Positions 36,502-45,248 of a DNA stretch of 64,000 nucleotides are shown one piece after another; position 1 is the first letter of the stretch; every line of letters starts with the position of its first letter. Made by a program: the position numbers and the translations under genes. This stretch comes from Lachnospiraceae bacterium (GTDB lineage: Bacteria > Bacillota > Clostridia > Lachnospirales > Lachnospiraceae), in assembly GCA_017626325.1 (NCBI GenBank), contig JAGAIZ010000066.1, positions 19,883 to 83,882 of the forward strand, read 5' to 3'. The notes beneath the pieces were generated by a model, which saw only the letters and a program-made list of their open reading frames with translations, was not told the origin of the DNA and made no database searches.

Positions 36502-39500
36502 ATGGCGAAGAGGTTTTTCGAAGTATTTCCTACATTAAAACTGGATACGGGATTGAAGGATCTGTTTGAACAGACGACAGTGGAGAAGGTGACCGCTACC
36601 AAAAGAAAGGATTTTCTGCGTGTATACATATCTTCCGAACGGCTGATTCAGAAGGAAGACATCTATCGGGTTGAGAATGAAGTTAAGCGGCAGTTTTTTC
36701 CGAATACGTCTATCGTCATCAAGTTATACGAACATTTCAGCCTGTCGGTGCAGTATAATCCGGAAAAGCTGATGGATGTCTACAGGGAGAGTATTCTGCT
36801 GGAGTTAAGAGAGTACTCGCCGGTGGAATATAATCTGTTTAAAAAGGCGGATATTTCTTTTGAAGGCAACCGTTTGCTGCTGACGGTAGAGGATACGGTG
36901 CTTGGAAAGGGCAAGGCGGAAGAACTGATCCGTATTCTGGAGAAAATATATAACGAACGCTGCGGTATGCCGGTAGAGGTGGCAGTCGGTTATAAAGAAC
37001 GCGCAGAGGGCAGATATAAGGAAGAGGATGAGCAGCGTCTGGCCATGCAGGTAGCGGAAATCTCGGCAAGGGCAGGTTATGCGGTATCCGGCAAAGCGGC
37101 AGAGCTTCTGGGCTGGAATGATGGGATGCAGACGGCCGGGACCGGGATGGCGCAGGAGGGCGCTTATGGCGCAGTAGATGGCACAAGCCATGACGGCGCG
37201 GCAGCAGGTATGGGCGTTTACGGCGCCGGTACAGGGAGCACGGTGACAGGCGCCGGACTCGCGAAAGACACGACAGACGCTGTATCAACGGGTATGGGAC
37301 CAGCGGCGGGGATACCAGGGGCTTCTGCAGGCGGAACAGTACAGAATGCCTCCGGGGCGTCAGGCAAAGACCGGAATGGTTTACATAATGCTGATGCAGC
37401 AAAGGTTCCCACACCGGGCAGAAAGGGAGAATGGGGCAGAAAGAGCGAAAAGCAGGATACAAGGCGGGCGGTCAGGCGTTCCGATAATCCGGATGTATTA
37501 TACGGCAGAGATTTCGATGAGGAAGCGATGCCGATGGAAGAAATCCTGGGAGAATTGGGCGAAGTCGTAATCCGCGGCAAGATCCTGAACATGGATAAGA
37601 GAGAGATCAGGAATGAGAGAACCATTCTGATTTATGACATAACCGATTATACAGACACGATGACGATCAAGATGTTTGCCCACAATGACCAGGTGGCTGA
37701 AATAACAGATGGTATTAAACCAGGCGTGTTCGTAAAGCTTAAGGGCATGACTATGATGGATAAGTTTGACCATGAACTGACCATCGGCTCTTTGGTAGGT
37801 GTAAAGAAGATACCGGATTTTACGACGTCCCGCATGGATACCAGCGTCCGCAAACGCGTAGAGCTGCATTGCCACACGAAGATGAGCGATATGGACGGGG
37901 TGTCGGAGGCGAAGGATATCGTAAAGCGTGCCTATCAGTGGGGACATCCGGCTATTGCCATTACCGATCACGGCGTAGTGCAGTCCTTTCCGGATGCCAA
38001 CCATGTATGGGAGGATCTGTGGAAAGCGGAGAAGAATAAGAGGAAAGAAGCCGGGGATCCGGATCCCGACAAGCAGGATTTCTTTAAGGTGATTTATGGC
38101 GTGGAGGCTTATCTGGTGGATGATCTGCACGAGATTGCCACCAATGAGAAAGGGCAGGATTTTGCACAGGATTTCGTGGTATTTGATATCGAGACAACCG
38201 GATTTTCTCCGGTGGAGAACCGGATTATAGAGATAGGCGCCGTGAAGGTGTCGGGAGGAAAGATCGTGGACAGATTTTCCACCTTCGTAAATCCTGAAGT
38301 TCCGATTCCCTTTGAAATAGAGAAGCTGACAAGCATAACAGATGATATGGTTGTGGGCGCTGAGAAGATAGAGACGGTGCTGCCGCAGTTTCTGCAGTTT
38401 TGTGAAGGCTGTATGCTGGTGGCGCATAACGCCGGTTTTGATATGAGCTTTATCATGGAGAATTGTGATAGGCAGGGCATCCCGCACGATTTTACATATA
38501 TCGATACGGTGGGTATCGCCAGAGTTATGCTGCCGGCGCAGGCGAAGCATACGCTGGACGCTGTGGCGAAGACGCTGGGCGTTTCTTTGGAAAACCATCA
38601 CCGTGCGGTGGATGATGCGGAGGCTACGGCGGAGATCTTCGTCAAGCTGATTCCGATGATGGAAAAGGAAGGAATCACTACGCTTACGCAGATCAATGAG
38701 AAAGGAAAGTGCAGCCCGGCAATTATCAGGAAGCTGCCTACCTACCATGCGATCATTCTGGCGAAGAATAACGTGGGGCGGATGAATCTGTACCGTCTGG
38801 TGTCGGAATCCCATCTGACGTATTTCGCCAGAAGGCCGAGGATACCCAAGAGCCTGCTGAATCAGTACAGGGAGGGCCTGATCCTGGGAAGCGCCTGCGA
38901 GGCGGGAGAACTATACCGGGCGTTATTGGAGAATAAGGCGGATGCGGAAATTGCAAGGCTGGTGAATTTCTATGATTATCTGGAGATTCAGCCGCTTGGA
39001 AATAATCGGTTCATGATTGAATCAGACAGGACGCCGAACATTAATTCCATGGAAGATATCAAGGAGATGAACCGCAAGATTGTGCGGCTGGGCGAGCAGT
39101 TCCATAAGCCGGTGGTGGCTACCTGCGATGTGCATTTCCTGAATCCCGAGGACGAGATTTACAGACGGATTATCATGGCGGGACAGGGCTTCCCCGATGC
39201 GGACAATCAGGCGCCCCTTTACCTGCGCACTACGGAGGAAATGCTGGAGGAGTTTGCTTATCTGGGCAGCGATAAGGCGGAAGAGGTGGTCATCACCAAT
39301 ACCAATCTGATTGCGGACATGATAGAATCTATGTCTCCGGTGCGTCCCGATAAGTGTCCGCCGGTGATTGAGAACAGCGACCAGCAGCTTACGGATATCT
39401 GCTATAACAGGGCACACGAACTGTACGGAGAGAAGCTGCCGCCGATTGTGGAGGAACGTCTGGAGCGGGAGCTGCATTCGATTATTTCTAACGGCTTTGC

Positions 39501-41256
39501 AGTGATGTATATTATTGCGCAGAAATTGGTTTGGAAATCCGTGGAGGACGGTTATCTGGTGGGTTCCCGGGGTTCGGTGGGAAGCTCTTTTGTGGCGAAT
39601 ATGGCGGGAATTACGGAGGTAAATTCCTTAAGTCCCCATTATCTGTGCCCTAAGTGCCATTATTATGATTTTGATTCCGAGGAGGTCAAAGCCTACGGCG
39701 GCGGCGCCGGCTGCGATATGCCGGATAAAAACTGCCCGGTCTGCGGGGAACCGCTGTTAAAAGAAGGCTTTGACATTCCCTTTGAGACCTTCTTAGGCTT
39801 TAAAGGCGATAAGGAGCCGGATATCGACTTGAATTTCTCTGGTGAATATCAGAGTAAGGCGCATAAATACACGGAGGTTATCTTCGGCTACGGTCAGACT
39901 TTCCGAGCCGGAACCATCGGTACGCTGGCGGATAAGACGGCTTTTGGTTATGTGAAGAATTATTATGAGGAGCGGGGCAGGCATAAAAGGGTCTGTGAAA
40001 TCAACCGGATTGTCACGGGATGTACGGGCATCCGCAGGAGTACGGGACAGCACCCCGGCGGTATCGTAGTACTGCCGGTGGGGGAGGATATCAATTCTTT
40101 TACTCCGGTGCAGCATCCGGCCAATGATATGACGACAGATACCATTACCACCCATTTTGATTACCATTCCATCGACCACAACCTGTTGAAGCTGGATATT
40201 CTGGGACACGATGATCCGACCATGATCCGTATGCTGCAGGACATGACGGGCATTGATCCGGTAACTATTCCGCTGGACGATAAGCAGGTCATGAGCCTGT
40301 TCCAGTCCACGGAGGCGCTGGGAATTACGCCGGATCAGATTGGCGGCTGTAAGATCGGCAGTCTGGGAATCCCGGAGTTTGGCACGGATTTCGTTATCCA
40401 GATGGTCATCGACGCCAAACCCCAGTGCTTCACAGATCTGGTGCGTATCTCCGGTCTGTCCCATGGTACGGATGTGTGGCTGGGCAATGCACAGACCCTG
40501 ATAGAAGAGGGTAAGGCGACGATTTCCACGGCTATCTGCTGTCGTGATGATATCATGATTTATCTGATTCAAAAGGGTGTGGATCCGGCGCTTTCTTTTA
40601 CCATCATGGAGAGTGTGCGTAAGGGCAAGGGACTGAAACCGGAATGGGAAGATGCGATGAAGGAGAAGGATGTGCCGGACTGGTATATCGGTTCCTGCAA
40701 AAAGATCAAATACATGTTCCCGAAGGCCCATGCGGCAGCCTACGTTATGATGGCATGGCGCATCGCCTATTGTAAGGTAAATTATCCGCTGGCGTATTAC
40801 GCGGCGTATTTCAGTATCCGCGCCTCGGCTTTTTCCTATGAACTGATGTGTCAGGGACAGCGGCATCTGGAGAATGTGATGGCGGACTACAAGAAGCGCA
40901 GCGATACGCTTTCGAAGAAGGAGCAGGATGCTTATAAGGATATGAAGATCGTGCAGGAGATGTACGCAAGAGGCTTCGAGTTCGTGCCGATCGATATCTT
41001 CAGCGCCCAGTCCAGGCTGTTCCAGGTGGTGGACGGCAAGCTGATGCCGTCTTTAAACAGTATCGACGGTCTGGGTGAGAAGGCGGCGGACGCCATCGTG
41101 GAAGCGGCTAAGGACGGCCCCTTCTTAAGTAAGGATGATTTCAGGCAGCGGACCAAGGCGTCCAAGACGATTGTGGATTTGATGAGCGATCTGGGGCTTC
41201 TGGGTAATCTGCCGGAGTCCAACCAGATCAGCTTGTTTGATTTCATAGGCGCGTAA
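36502..41256 (+). CDS. polC: DNA polymerase III PolC-type alpha subunit
   Basis: A 1584-residue replicative polymerase, longer than the usual ~1430-1450. Order: N-terminal domain, a Gly/Ala/Thr-rich linker (~205-330), OB fold, PHP domain from H456 (HCHTKMSD) split by the 3'-5' exonuclease (D562 in FDIETTG), a Cys4 zinc site (CPKC at 1049 and CPVC ~35 residues on), then the polymerase core with PDIDLNFSGEYQ and the tRTGTIGT-like FRAGTIGTLADKTAFGY. The extra length comes mainly from the linker. Essential chromosomal replicase of low-GC Gram-positives. Confidence 0.97.
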   Translation: MAKRFFEVFPTLKLDTGLKDLFEQTTVEKVTATKRKDFLRVYISSERLIQKEDIYRVENEVKRQFFPNTSIVIKLYEHFSLSVQYNPEKLMDVYRESILLELREYSPVEYNLFKKADISFEGNRLLLTVEDTVLGKGKAEELIRILEKIYNERCGMPVEVAVGYKERAEGRYKEEDEQRLAMQVAEISARAGYAVSGKAAELLGWNDGMQTAGTGMAQEGAYGAVDGTSHDGAAAGMGVYGAGTGSTVTGAGLAKDTTDAVSTGMGPAAGIPGASAGGTVQNASGASGKDRNGLHNADAAKVPTPGRKGEWGRKSEKQDTRRAVRRSDNPDVLYGRDFDEEAMPMEEILGELGEVVIRGKILNMDKREIRNERTILIYDITDYTDTMTIKMFAHNDQVAEITDGIKPGVFVKLKGMTMMDKFDHELTIGSLVGVKKIPDFTTSRMDTSVRKRVELHCHTKMSDMDGVSEAKDIVKRAYQWGHPAIAITDHGVVQSFPDANHVWEDLWKAEKNKRKEAGDPDPDKQDFFKVIYGVEAYLVDDLHEIATNEKGQDFAQDFVVFDIETTGFSPVENRIIEIGAVKVSGGKIVDRFSTFVNPEVPIPFEIEKLTSITDDMVVGAEKIETVLPQFLQFCEGCMLVAHNAGFDMSFIMENCDRQGIPHDFTYIDTVGIARVMLPAQAKHTLDAVAKTLGVSLENHHRAVDDAEATAEIFVKLIPMMEKEGITTLTQINEKGKCSPAIIRKLPTYHAIILAKNNVGRMNLYRLVSESHLTYFARRPRIPKSLLNQYREGLILGSACEAGELYRALLENKADAEIARLVNFYDYLEIQPLGNNRFMIESDRTPNINSMEDIKEMNRKIVRLGEQFHKPVVATCDVHFLNPEDEIYRRIIMAGQGFPDADNQAPLYLRTTEEMLEEFAYLGSDKAEEVVITNTNLIADMIESMSPVRPDKCPPVIENSDQQLTDICYNRAHELYGEKLPPIVEERLERELHSIISNGFAVMYIIAQKLVWKSVEDGYLVGSRGSVGSSFVANMAGITEVNSLSPHYLCPKCHYYDFDSEEVKAYGGGAGCDMPDKNCPVCGEPLLKEGFDIPFETFLGFKGDKEPDIDLNFSGEYQSKAHKYTEVIFGYGQTFRAGTIGTLADKTAFGYVKNYYEERGRHKRVCEINRIVTGCTGIRRSTGQHPGGIVVLPVGEDINSFTPVQHPANDMTTDTITTHFDYHSIDHNLLKLDILGHDDPTMIRMLQDMTGIDPVTIPLDDKQVMSLFQSTEALGITPDQIGGCKIGSLGIPEFGTDFVIQMVIDAKPQCFTDLVRISGLSHGTDVWLGNAQTLIEEGKATISTAICCRDDIMIYLIQKGVDPALSFTIMESVRKGKGLKPEWEDAMKEKDVPDWYIGSCKKIKYMFPKAHAAAYVMMAWRIAYCKVNYPLAYYAAYFSIRASAFSYELMCQGQRHLENVMADYKKRSDTLSKKEQDAYKDMKIVQEMYARGFEFVPIDIFSAQSRLFQVVDGKLMPSLNSIDGLGEKAADAIVEAAKDGPFLSKDDFRQRTKASKTIVDLMSDLGLLGNLPESNQISLFDFIGA

Positions 41257-41339
41257 AACCATGTGCGCGTAGAATTATGCGTAAGAAAGAACGGAAAAGA
41301 GCTGTTCATGAAACGGCAGGAAACAGGAGGGCATCATCT

Positions 41340-41930
41340 ATGAGAAGATTAATTACAATCGGCCGGGAATTCGGCGCAGGCGGCGGTGAGATTGGCCGGA
41401 GAGTGGCCAGGGAGCTGGGGCTTGAATATTATGACAAGGATATTATCCTGAAAACCGCTGTGGCGGGCAAAAATCTGGATCCGGGCCAGGTGCGCAAGTG
41501 GGATGAGAGAGTGCCTAAGAATTTCGGCTTCGCCCAGAGTCTGTTTGATTTCTATAACAAACCTTTGGAGGAAGAACTGTGGCAGGCCCAGCGGGATGCC
41601 ATCCGGGAGCTTGCGAACAAGGAAAGCTGCGTTATCGTGGGACGAAACGGGGATTATATCCTGCGGGAATTCGACCACTGTCTGCGGGTATTCATCCATG
41701 CGGGCTTCGACTGGCGCGTGAAGCGTATGACTGCTATGATGGACCAGGTGCCGCCGGAGCAGGTGGCAGGCGATGTGCGTGCGGTGGATAAGGCGCGGAA
41801 GAGATACTGTGAGTACTACACCAAGCAGGCGTATGGAGATGCCAGAAACTATGATCTGACGCTGGATACGGAGAAGCTGGGTATCGATATGGCAGTGGAA
41901 CTGATTCTGAAAGCGGCCGAAACACTGTAA
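41340..41930 (+). CDS. Cytidylate kinase-like family protein (AAA_26)
   Basis: A 196-residue P-loop nucleotide kinase-like protein. It begins MRRLITIGREFGAGGGEIGR, the variant P-loop of the cytidylate kinase-like family, and continues with YYDKDIILKTAV, CVIVGRNGDYIL and R-rich LID-like segment DKARKRYCEYY. It is not the canonical Cmk (which is usually fused or near rpsA), and its substrate is unknown. AGGAGGG at 41325-41331 selects the ATG at 41340 over the in-frame ATG at 41277. It begins the accessory block between polC and rimP. Confidence 0.82.
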   Translation: MRRLITIGREFGAGGGEIGRRVARELGLEYYDKDIILKTAVAGKNLDPGQVRKWDERVPKNFGFAQSLFDFYNKPLEEELWQAQRDAIRELANKESCVIVGRNGDYILREFDHCLRVFIHAGFDWRVKRMTAMMDQVPPEQVAGDVRAVDKARKRYCEYYTKQAYGDARNYDLTLDTEKLGIDMAVELILKAAETL

Positions 41931-41994
41931 AGACATGACTGGGCTGTTGCTGGAACGACTGATCGGGAGAGAACAGTAACGAATGGCTGCTAAA

Positions 41995-42022
41995 AACATG
42001 TATACAGAAACATGTATACAGA
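41995..42022 (+). promoter_or_regulatory. Duplicated palindromic operator-like site
   Basis: Two exact tandem copies of AACATGTATACAGA, each holding the palindrome TGTATACA, end 13 bp before the -35 of the amino acid ABC operon. The two palindromes are 14 bp apart, so they are not quite one helical turn apart. A likely regulator binding site; the regulator is not identified. Confidence 0.55.
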
Positions 42023-42035
42023 AATACAATTCCTC

Positions 42036-42064
42036 TTGACAAGAAATCAAAAAGTTTCTATACT
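42036..42064 (+). promoter_or_regulatory. Sigma-A promoter of the amino acid ABC operon
   Basis: TTGACA (42036-42041), 17-bp spacer, TATACT (42059-42064). One of the best consensus matches in the window; start expected near 42071. Confidence 0.85.
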
Positions 42065-42078
42065 TATTAAGAGGTATC

Positions 42079-42117
42079 AAAGGCGGTGTAATCAATAACG
42101 GTACACCGCCTTTTGTA
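42079..42117 (+). terminator. Terminator-like hairpin in the amino acid ABC leader
   Basis: Perfect 12-bp stem AAAGGCGGTGTA (42079-42090) with TACACCGCCTTT (42102-42113), 11-base loop, then TTTTG. It begins about 8 nt into the transcript, so it may attenuate, or protect the 5' end, of the operon mRNA. Confidence 0.7.
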
Positions 42118-42143
42118 TTAACAGTTTTAAGGAGGATGTATTT

Positions 42144-43019
42144 ATGAAAAAATTAGTAGCAATGTCTTTAATCGGCTGCATGGCGCTTTCCATGGTGGCA
42201 TGTGGTTCCGGCGAGAGCACAGAGACGGCTGAACCTGCTGCAGCAGAAGCGGCTGCGGAGGAGACGACGGAAGCAGAGGCAGAGGAAACCGCTGAAGAGA
42301 CAGAGGAAGAGACAGCGGACGATGCCGCTTCTACAGACGATAAGGTATGGGTTATCGCTACAGATACCGTGTTCCGTCCTTTCGAGTTTACAGATGAGAA
42401 CGGTGATTTCGTCGGCATCGACGTGGACGTTCTGGCAGCTATCGCGGAAGACCAGGGCTTCGAGTATGAATTGCAGAGTCTTGGCTGGGACGCGGCAGTA
42501 GCGGCAGTACAGGCTGGTCAGGCGGACGGTCTGATTGCAGGCGCAACCATCAAGCAGGAGAGAATTGACTCCGGCTGGATTTTCTCTGACGGTTATTATG
42601 ACGCGACACAGACCTTCGTACTTCCCGAAGGAAGCGATATCACAGGCTATGCCGACCTGGAGGGCAAGAACGTAGCGGTTAAGAACGGTACGGCAGGCGC
42701 GGATTTCGCCAACAGCTTAAAGGATGAGTATGGATTTACCGTAACCGTATTTGAGGACTCACCGACCATGTATCAGGATGTTATCCTTGGCAATTCCGCA
42801 GCGTGTGTAGAGGATACGCCGATTATGGCTGACTCCATCAAGACAGGCGGTCTGGCGCTGATGATTCCCGAAGGCATGGAGAGCGAGGGCGCTCCTTACG
42901 GCTTCGCAATCATGAATGAGAACAATCAGGAACTTCTTGATATGTTCAACGCGGGTCTTGCCAACATCAAGGAGAACGGCAAGTACGACGAGATTCTTGC
43001 GAAATATTTAGGCAACTAA
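42144..43019 (+). CDS. Polar amino acid ABC transporter substrate-binding lipoprotein
   Basis: A 291-residue SBP_bac_3 family protein. The signal sequence ends in lipobox SMVAC (Cys20), followed by an acidic Glu/Ala/Thr linker of about 40 residues. The binding domain includes DTVFRPFEFTDENGDFVGID, the SLGWDAAVAAVQAGQADGLI block and NGTAGADFA. It delivers a polar amino acid, possibly cystine, glutamine or an aromatic residue, to the permease and ATPase encoded next. AAGGAGG precedes the ATG. Confidence 0.93.
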   Translation: MKKLVAMSLIGCMALSMVACGSGESTETAEPAAAEAAAEETTEAEAEETAEETEEETADDAASTDDKVWVIATDTVFRPFEFTDENGDFVGIDVDVLAAIAEDQGFEYELQSLGWDAAVAAVQAGQADGLIAGATIKQERIDSGWIFSDGYYDATQTFVLPEGSDITGYADLEGKNVAVKNGTAGADFANSLKDEYGFTVTVFEDSPTMYQDVILGNSAACVEDTPIMADSIKTGGLALMIPEGMESEGAPYGFAIMNENNQELLDMFNAGLANIKENGKYDEILAKYLGN

Positions 43020-43044
43020 CAGAAGCGTTTTTTTGGAACAACAT

Positions 43045-43075
43045 GGCGCGCTGCTGTAAGGAAAGGCGGCGCGCC
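43045..43075 (+). promoter_or_regulatory. Intercistronic GC-rich hairpin
   Basis: GGCGCGC (43045-43051) pairs with GCGCGCC (43069-43075) between the binding-protein and permease genes, without a T-run. Such hairpins commonly stabilise the upstream binding-protein mRNA, raising its level over the membrane subunits. Confidence 0.6.
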
Positions 43076-43146
43076 GGTAAGAAGAGCCGTTTTAATCTAT
43101 AGATAACATAAGAAACGGCGGCAGATGAGAAATTGGAGAATGTATT

Positions 43147-43815
43147 ATGGCAATGATAATTCAGACCTATGGCACGATGATGATTCGGGCATTGGGACAG
43201 ACGCTTTTATTGACGTTGTTATCTCTTGTGTTCGCGATGGTCATCGGAATGATTTTCGGACTGATGAACGTGGGACATAACAGGCTGCTTAACTGTATCG
43301 GTACGGTGTATGTAGATGCAGTACGGGGCGTGCCTTTGATTGTATTGGCGTACTTTATTTATTTCGGTGTACCGGCTGGCATTCAGGGACTTGGTTTTAC
43401 CAATTTCAGACTGAACGCTTTGCAGGCAGGTACAATCGCTTTGTCCATGAACTGCGGCGCTTATATGGCTGAGATTATCAGAGCGAGTATTCAGAGTGTG
43501 GACAGAGGGCAGATGGAGGCCAGCAGAAGCCTGGGACTTTCCTATGGCGCGTCCATGAGACTTGTAGTCATTCCGCAGGCAATCCGTACCATGATTCCTT
43601 CTATTATTAATCAGTTTATCATTACCTTAAAGGATACCTCCATTCTGTCAGTTATCGGATTCCCGGAACTGACCAACGTAGGTAAGACCATTATGGGCAA
43701 TACCTTCAAGAACCTGCAGACATGGGCAATTATCGGCGTGATGTATATGGTGGTGATCATTACCTTAAGCAAGGTGTCCAAGAAGATCGAGAGGAGGGTC
43801 AACCGTGGCAGATAA
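43147..43815 (+). CDS. Polar amino acid ABC transporter permease
   Basis: A 222-residue HisM/GlnP-type permease with about five membrane helices. It has [18 protein letters not shown] and the ATPase-contact EAA loop [24 protein letters not shown]. One permease gene only, so it should act as a homodimer. Overlaps the ATPase gene start by 11 bp. Confidence 0.94.
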   Translation: MAMIIQTYGTMMIRALGQTLLLTLLSLVFAMVIGMIFGLMNVGHNRLLNCIGTVYVDAVRGVPLIVLAYFIYFGVPAGIQGLGFTNFRLNALQAGTIALSMNCGAYMAEIIRASIQSVDRGQMEASRSLGLSYGASMRLVVIPQAIRTMIPSIINQFIITLKDTSILSVIGFPELTNVGKTIMGNTFKNLQTWAIIGVMYMVVIITLSKVSKKIERRVNRGR

Positions 43816-44539
43816 TAAAATATCCGTTCGTAACTTAAAGAAGAACTTTGGCTCTCTGGAAGTACTAAAGGACATCAGCCTGGATGTGGCAGAGGGTGAG
43901 GTTGTAGTGCTGCTTGGGCCTTCCGGCAGCGGTAAATCCACGCTGCTTCGCTGCCTGAACCAGTTGGAGACGGCTACTTCCGGCCAGATTATTATAGACG
44001 GACAGGACGTAACCAACAAGCATACCGATATCAACAAAGTGCGTGAGAACATCGGCATGGTATTCCAGCATTTCAATCTGTTTAATCATCTGACGGTGCT
44101 GAAGAATATGACCCTTGCACCGGTACATTTAAAGCTGCTGTCCAAGGCGCAGGCGAAGGAGAAGGCTATGAAGCTCTTAGAGCGCGTGGGGCTTGCGGAC
44201 AAGGCGGAAGCCTATCCCAGTCAGTTATCCGGCGGACAGAAGCAGCGTGTGGCGATTGCCAGGGCGCTTGAGATGAATCCTGACATTCTGCTTTTTGACG
44301 AGCCTACCAGTGCACTGGACCCGGAGATGGTAGGAGAGGTGCTTGCGGTTATGAAGGAGCTTGCGCGGGAAGGCATGACTATGATTGTGGTGACCCACGA
44401 AATTGGTTTCGCCAGAGAAGTGGCAAGCCGCGTTATTTTCATGGAAGGCGGGTATATTGTGGAAGAGGGTACGCCGGACGAGGTGATTAACCATCCAAGA
44501 GAAGCCCGTACCATTGATTTCTTGAGCAAGGTGTTGTAG
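43805..44539 (+). CDS. Polar amino acid ABC transporter ATPase
   Basis: A 244-residue ATPase of the GlnQ/HisP class. Walker [10 protein letters not shown], signature [15 protein letters not shown], Walker [13 protein letters not shown] and H-loop VVTHE are all canonical. The start is GTG at 43805, supported by AGGAGGG at 43793-43799 inside the permease gene. Completes the three-gene importer driven by the promoter at 42036. Confidence 0.95.
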   Translation: MADNKISVRNLKKNFGSLEVLKDISLDVAEGEVVVLLGPSGSGKSTLLRCLNQLETATSGQIIIDGQDVTNKHTDINKVRENIGMVFQHFNLFNHLTVLKNMTLAPVHLKLLSKAQAKEKAMKLLERVGLADKAEAYPSQLSGGQKQRVAIARALEMNPDILLFDEPTSALDPEMVGEVLAVMKELAREGMTMIVVTHEIGFAREVASRVIFMEGGYIVEEGTPDEVINHPREARTIDFLSKVL

Positions 44540-44542
44540 GAT

Positions 44543-44567
44543 ATTCGTGTTTTTGACTACGAATTTT
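44543..44567 (+). terminator. Weak terminator after the amino acid ABC operon
   Basis: ATTCGT (44543-44548) pairs with ACGAAT (44559-44564), followed by TTTTG. A short stem, so termination may be partial. Confidence 0.4.
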
Positions 44568-44617
44568 GTATATTTTGCATATAATTTAAATTTTTGCGAA
44601 TTTTTTTGAAAAAACAC

Positions 44618-44646
44618 TTGCATTCTTCCCTGAAATATAATAAGAT
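44618..44646 (+). promoter_or_regulatory. Promoter of the tRNA-Glu gene
   Basis: TTGCAT (44618-44623), 17-bp spacer, TAAGAT (44641-44646), ending 19 bp before the tRNA. A TATAAT at 44636 overlaps but is too close to the -35. Confidence 0.5.
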
Positions 44647-44665
44647 AAACGAGTGCTAAACAAAT

Positions 44666-44737
44666 GGCTTGTTGGTCAAGCGGTTAAGACGCCGCCCTCT
44701 CACGGCGGAAACAGGGGTTCGATTCCCCTACAAGCTG
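44666..44737 (+). tRNA. tRNA-Glu (anticodon CTC)
   Basis: A 72-nt cloverleaf. The acceptor stem GGCTTGT/ACAAGCT has one G-U pair, the anticodon stem is CCGCC/GGCGG with loop CTCTCAC (anticodon CTC), the T arm is AGGGG-TTCGATT-CCCCT and the discriminator is G. CCA is not encoded. It has its own promoter and terminator, so it is a stand-alone unit. A long frame that reads through it is not a gene. Confidence 0.95.
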
Positions 44738-44770
44738 TTGACTGTTTTATAACAGCCCAACCCGAAAGAG

Positions 44771-44815
44771 TGCTGGAAACCTTGAAGTTGCGAGGTTTGC
44801 GGCATTTTTTATTTT
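44771..44815 (+). terminator. Terminator after tRNA-Glu
   Basis: TGCTGgAAACCT (44771-44782) pairs with AGGTTTgCGGCA (44793-44804) with one G-G mismatch, followed by TTTTTTATTTTG. A smaller GCTGTT/AACAGC hairpin lies between it and the tRNA end. Confidence 0.75.
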
Positions 44816-44892
44816 GTTCAAAAACAGATCTGTTATGGCATGAAAAGGCGGGGGAACCTATAAATAAATTTACCTCATTAAGTCATTTTGAA

Positions 44893-44921
44893 TTGATTCA
44901 TAGATGAATAAATGATATATT
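44893..44921 (+). promoter_or_regulatory. Promoter of the Hol_Tox-like toxin mRNA
   Basis: TTGATT (44893-44898), 17-bp spacer, TATATT (44916-44921) with an extended TGA. Start expected near 44928, giving a ~80-nt leader. Confidence 0.65.
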
Positions 44922-44953
44922 GTGTATGGGAAACCAGAGAGCCGGGCGGCTTA

Positions 44954-44999
44954 CCCTCTTTTTCGGAGGGGCTGACCCTCCAGACGAAAGAAAGGAGGG
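44954..44999 (+). promoter_or_regulatory. Toxin leader hairpin sequestering the ribosome site
   Basis: CCCTCC (44976-44981) is exactly complementary to GGAGGG (44994-44999), which is the toxin ribosome site. A competing hairpin CCCTC/GAGGG (44954-44958/44966-44970) lies just upstream. Hidden ribosome sites are typical of type I toxin mRNAs. Confidence 0.65.
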
Positions 45000-45007
45000 C
45001 GTTGCTA

Positions 45008-45100
45008 ATGGTTACATATTCTGATTTGATTCAGTTTTGTATATTCATTGTTGCCCTTGTAGGATTGTGTTACACGATTTTCAAGGGGAAACGAAAATAG
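45008..45100 (+). CDS. Hol_Tox-like small hydrophobic toxin peptide (30 aa), type I TA
   Basis: A 30-residue peptide beginning MVTYSDLIQF, with one hydrophobic helix (FCIFIVALVGLCYTIF) and a basic end KGKRK. This matches the small holin-like toxin family seen in Firmicutes type I toxin-antitoxin loci, whose members insert in the membrane. AAGGAGG at 44992-44998 is 9 bases from the ATG but is paired in the leader. Its stop codon lies inside a hairpin (45099-45129). An opposing promoter downstream could make an antisense RNA covering the 3' end. The family match and architecture are clear; toxicity is inferred. Confidence 0.75.
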   Translation: MVTYSDLIQFCIFIVALVGLCYTIFKGKRK

Positions 45101-45144
45101 CCGCCAACTACTGCGAATAGTTGACGGCTGACCTTATAAAAGGT
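45099..45144 (+). terminator. Hairpins at the toxin 3' end
   Basis: AGCCGcCAACTA (45099-45110) pairs with TAGTTGaCGGCT (45118-45129) with one mismatch; ACCTT/AAGGT (45131-45135/45140-45144) follows. No strong T-run, so they may terminate poorly or shape the antisense contact. Confidence 0.5.
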
Positions 45145-45208
45145 TAAGTTGTTTATTATCGGAGGGTAGCCGTTTCTCTGGCTTTCCCTTTCTATAAGTT
45201 CAATATAG

Positions 45209-45237
45209 CATATATATATATTCAAAACAAGTGTCAA
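45209..45237 (-). promoter_or_regulatory. Convergent promoter for a putative antisense antitoxin RNA
   Basis: Read on the minus strand: TTGACA (45237-45232), 17-bp spacer, TATATG (45214-45209). A transcript from about 45202 leftward would overlap the toxin 3' region and could include CCCTCC complementary to the toxin ribosome site. It also lies 12 bp past the stop of the minus-strand membrane protein gene. The -10 is not perfect. Confidence 0.5.
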
Positions 45238-45248
45238 TTTAATATAAA

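Noticed and set aside
44653-44907. 84-codon open frame
   Set aside because: It reads straight through tRNA-Glu and its terminator; no ribosome site and no protein-like features.
44912-45007. 32-codon upstream extension of the toxin frame
   Set aside because: The sequence forms the leader hairpins and ribosome site; the 30-residue peptide from 45008 matches the toxin family by itself.
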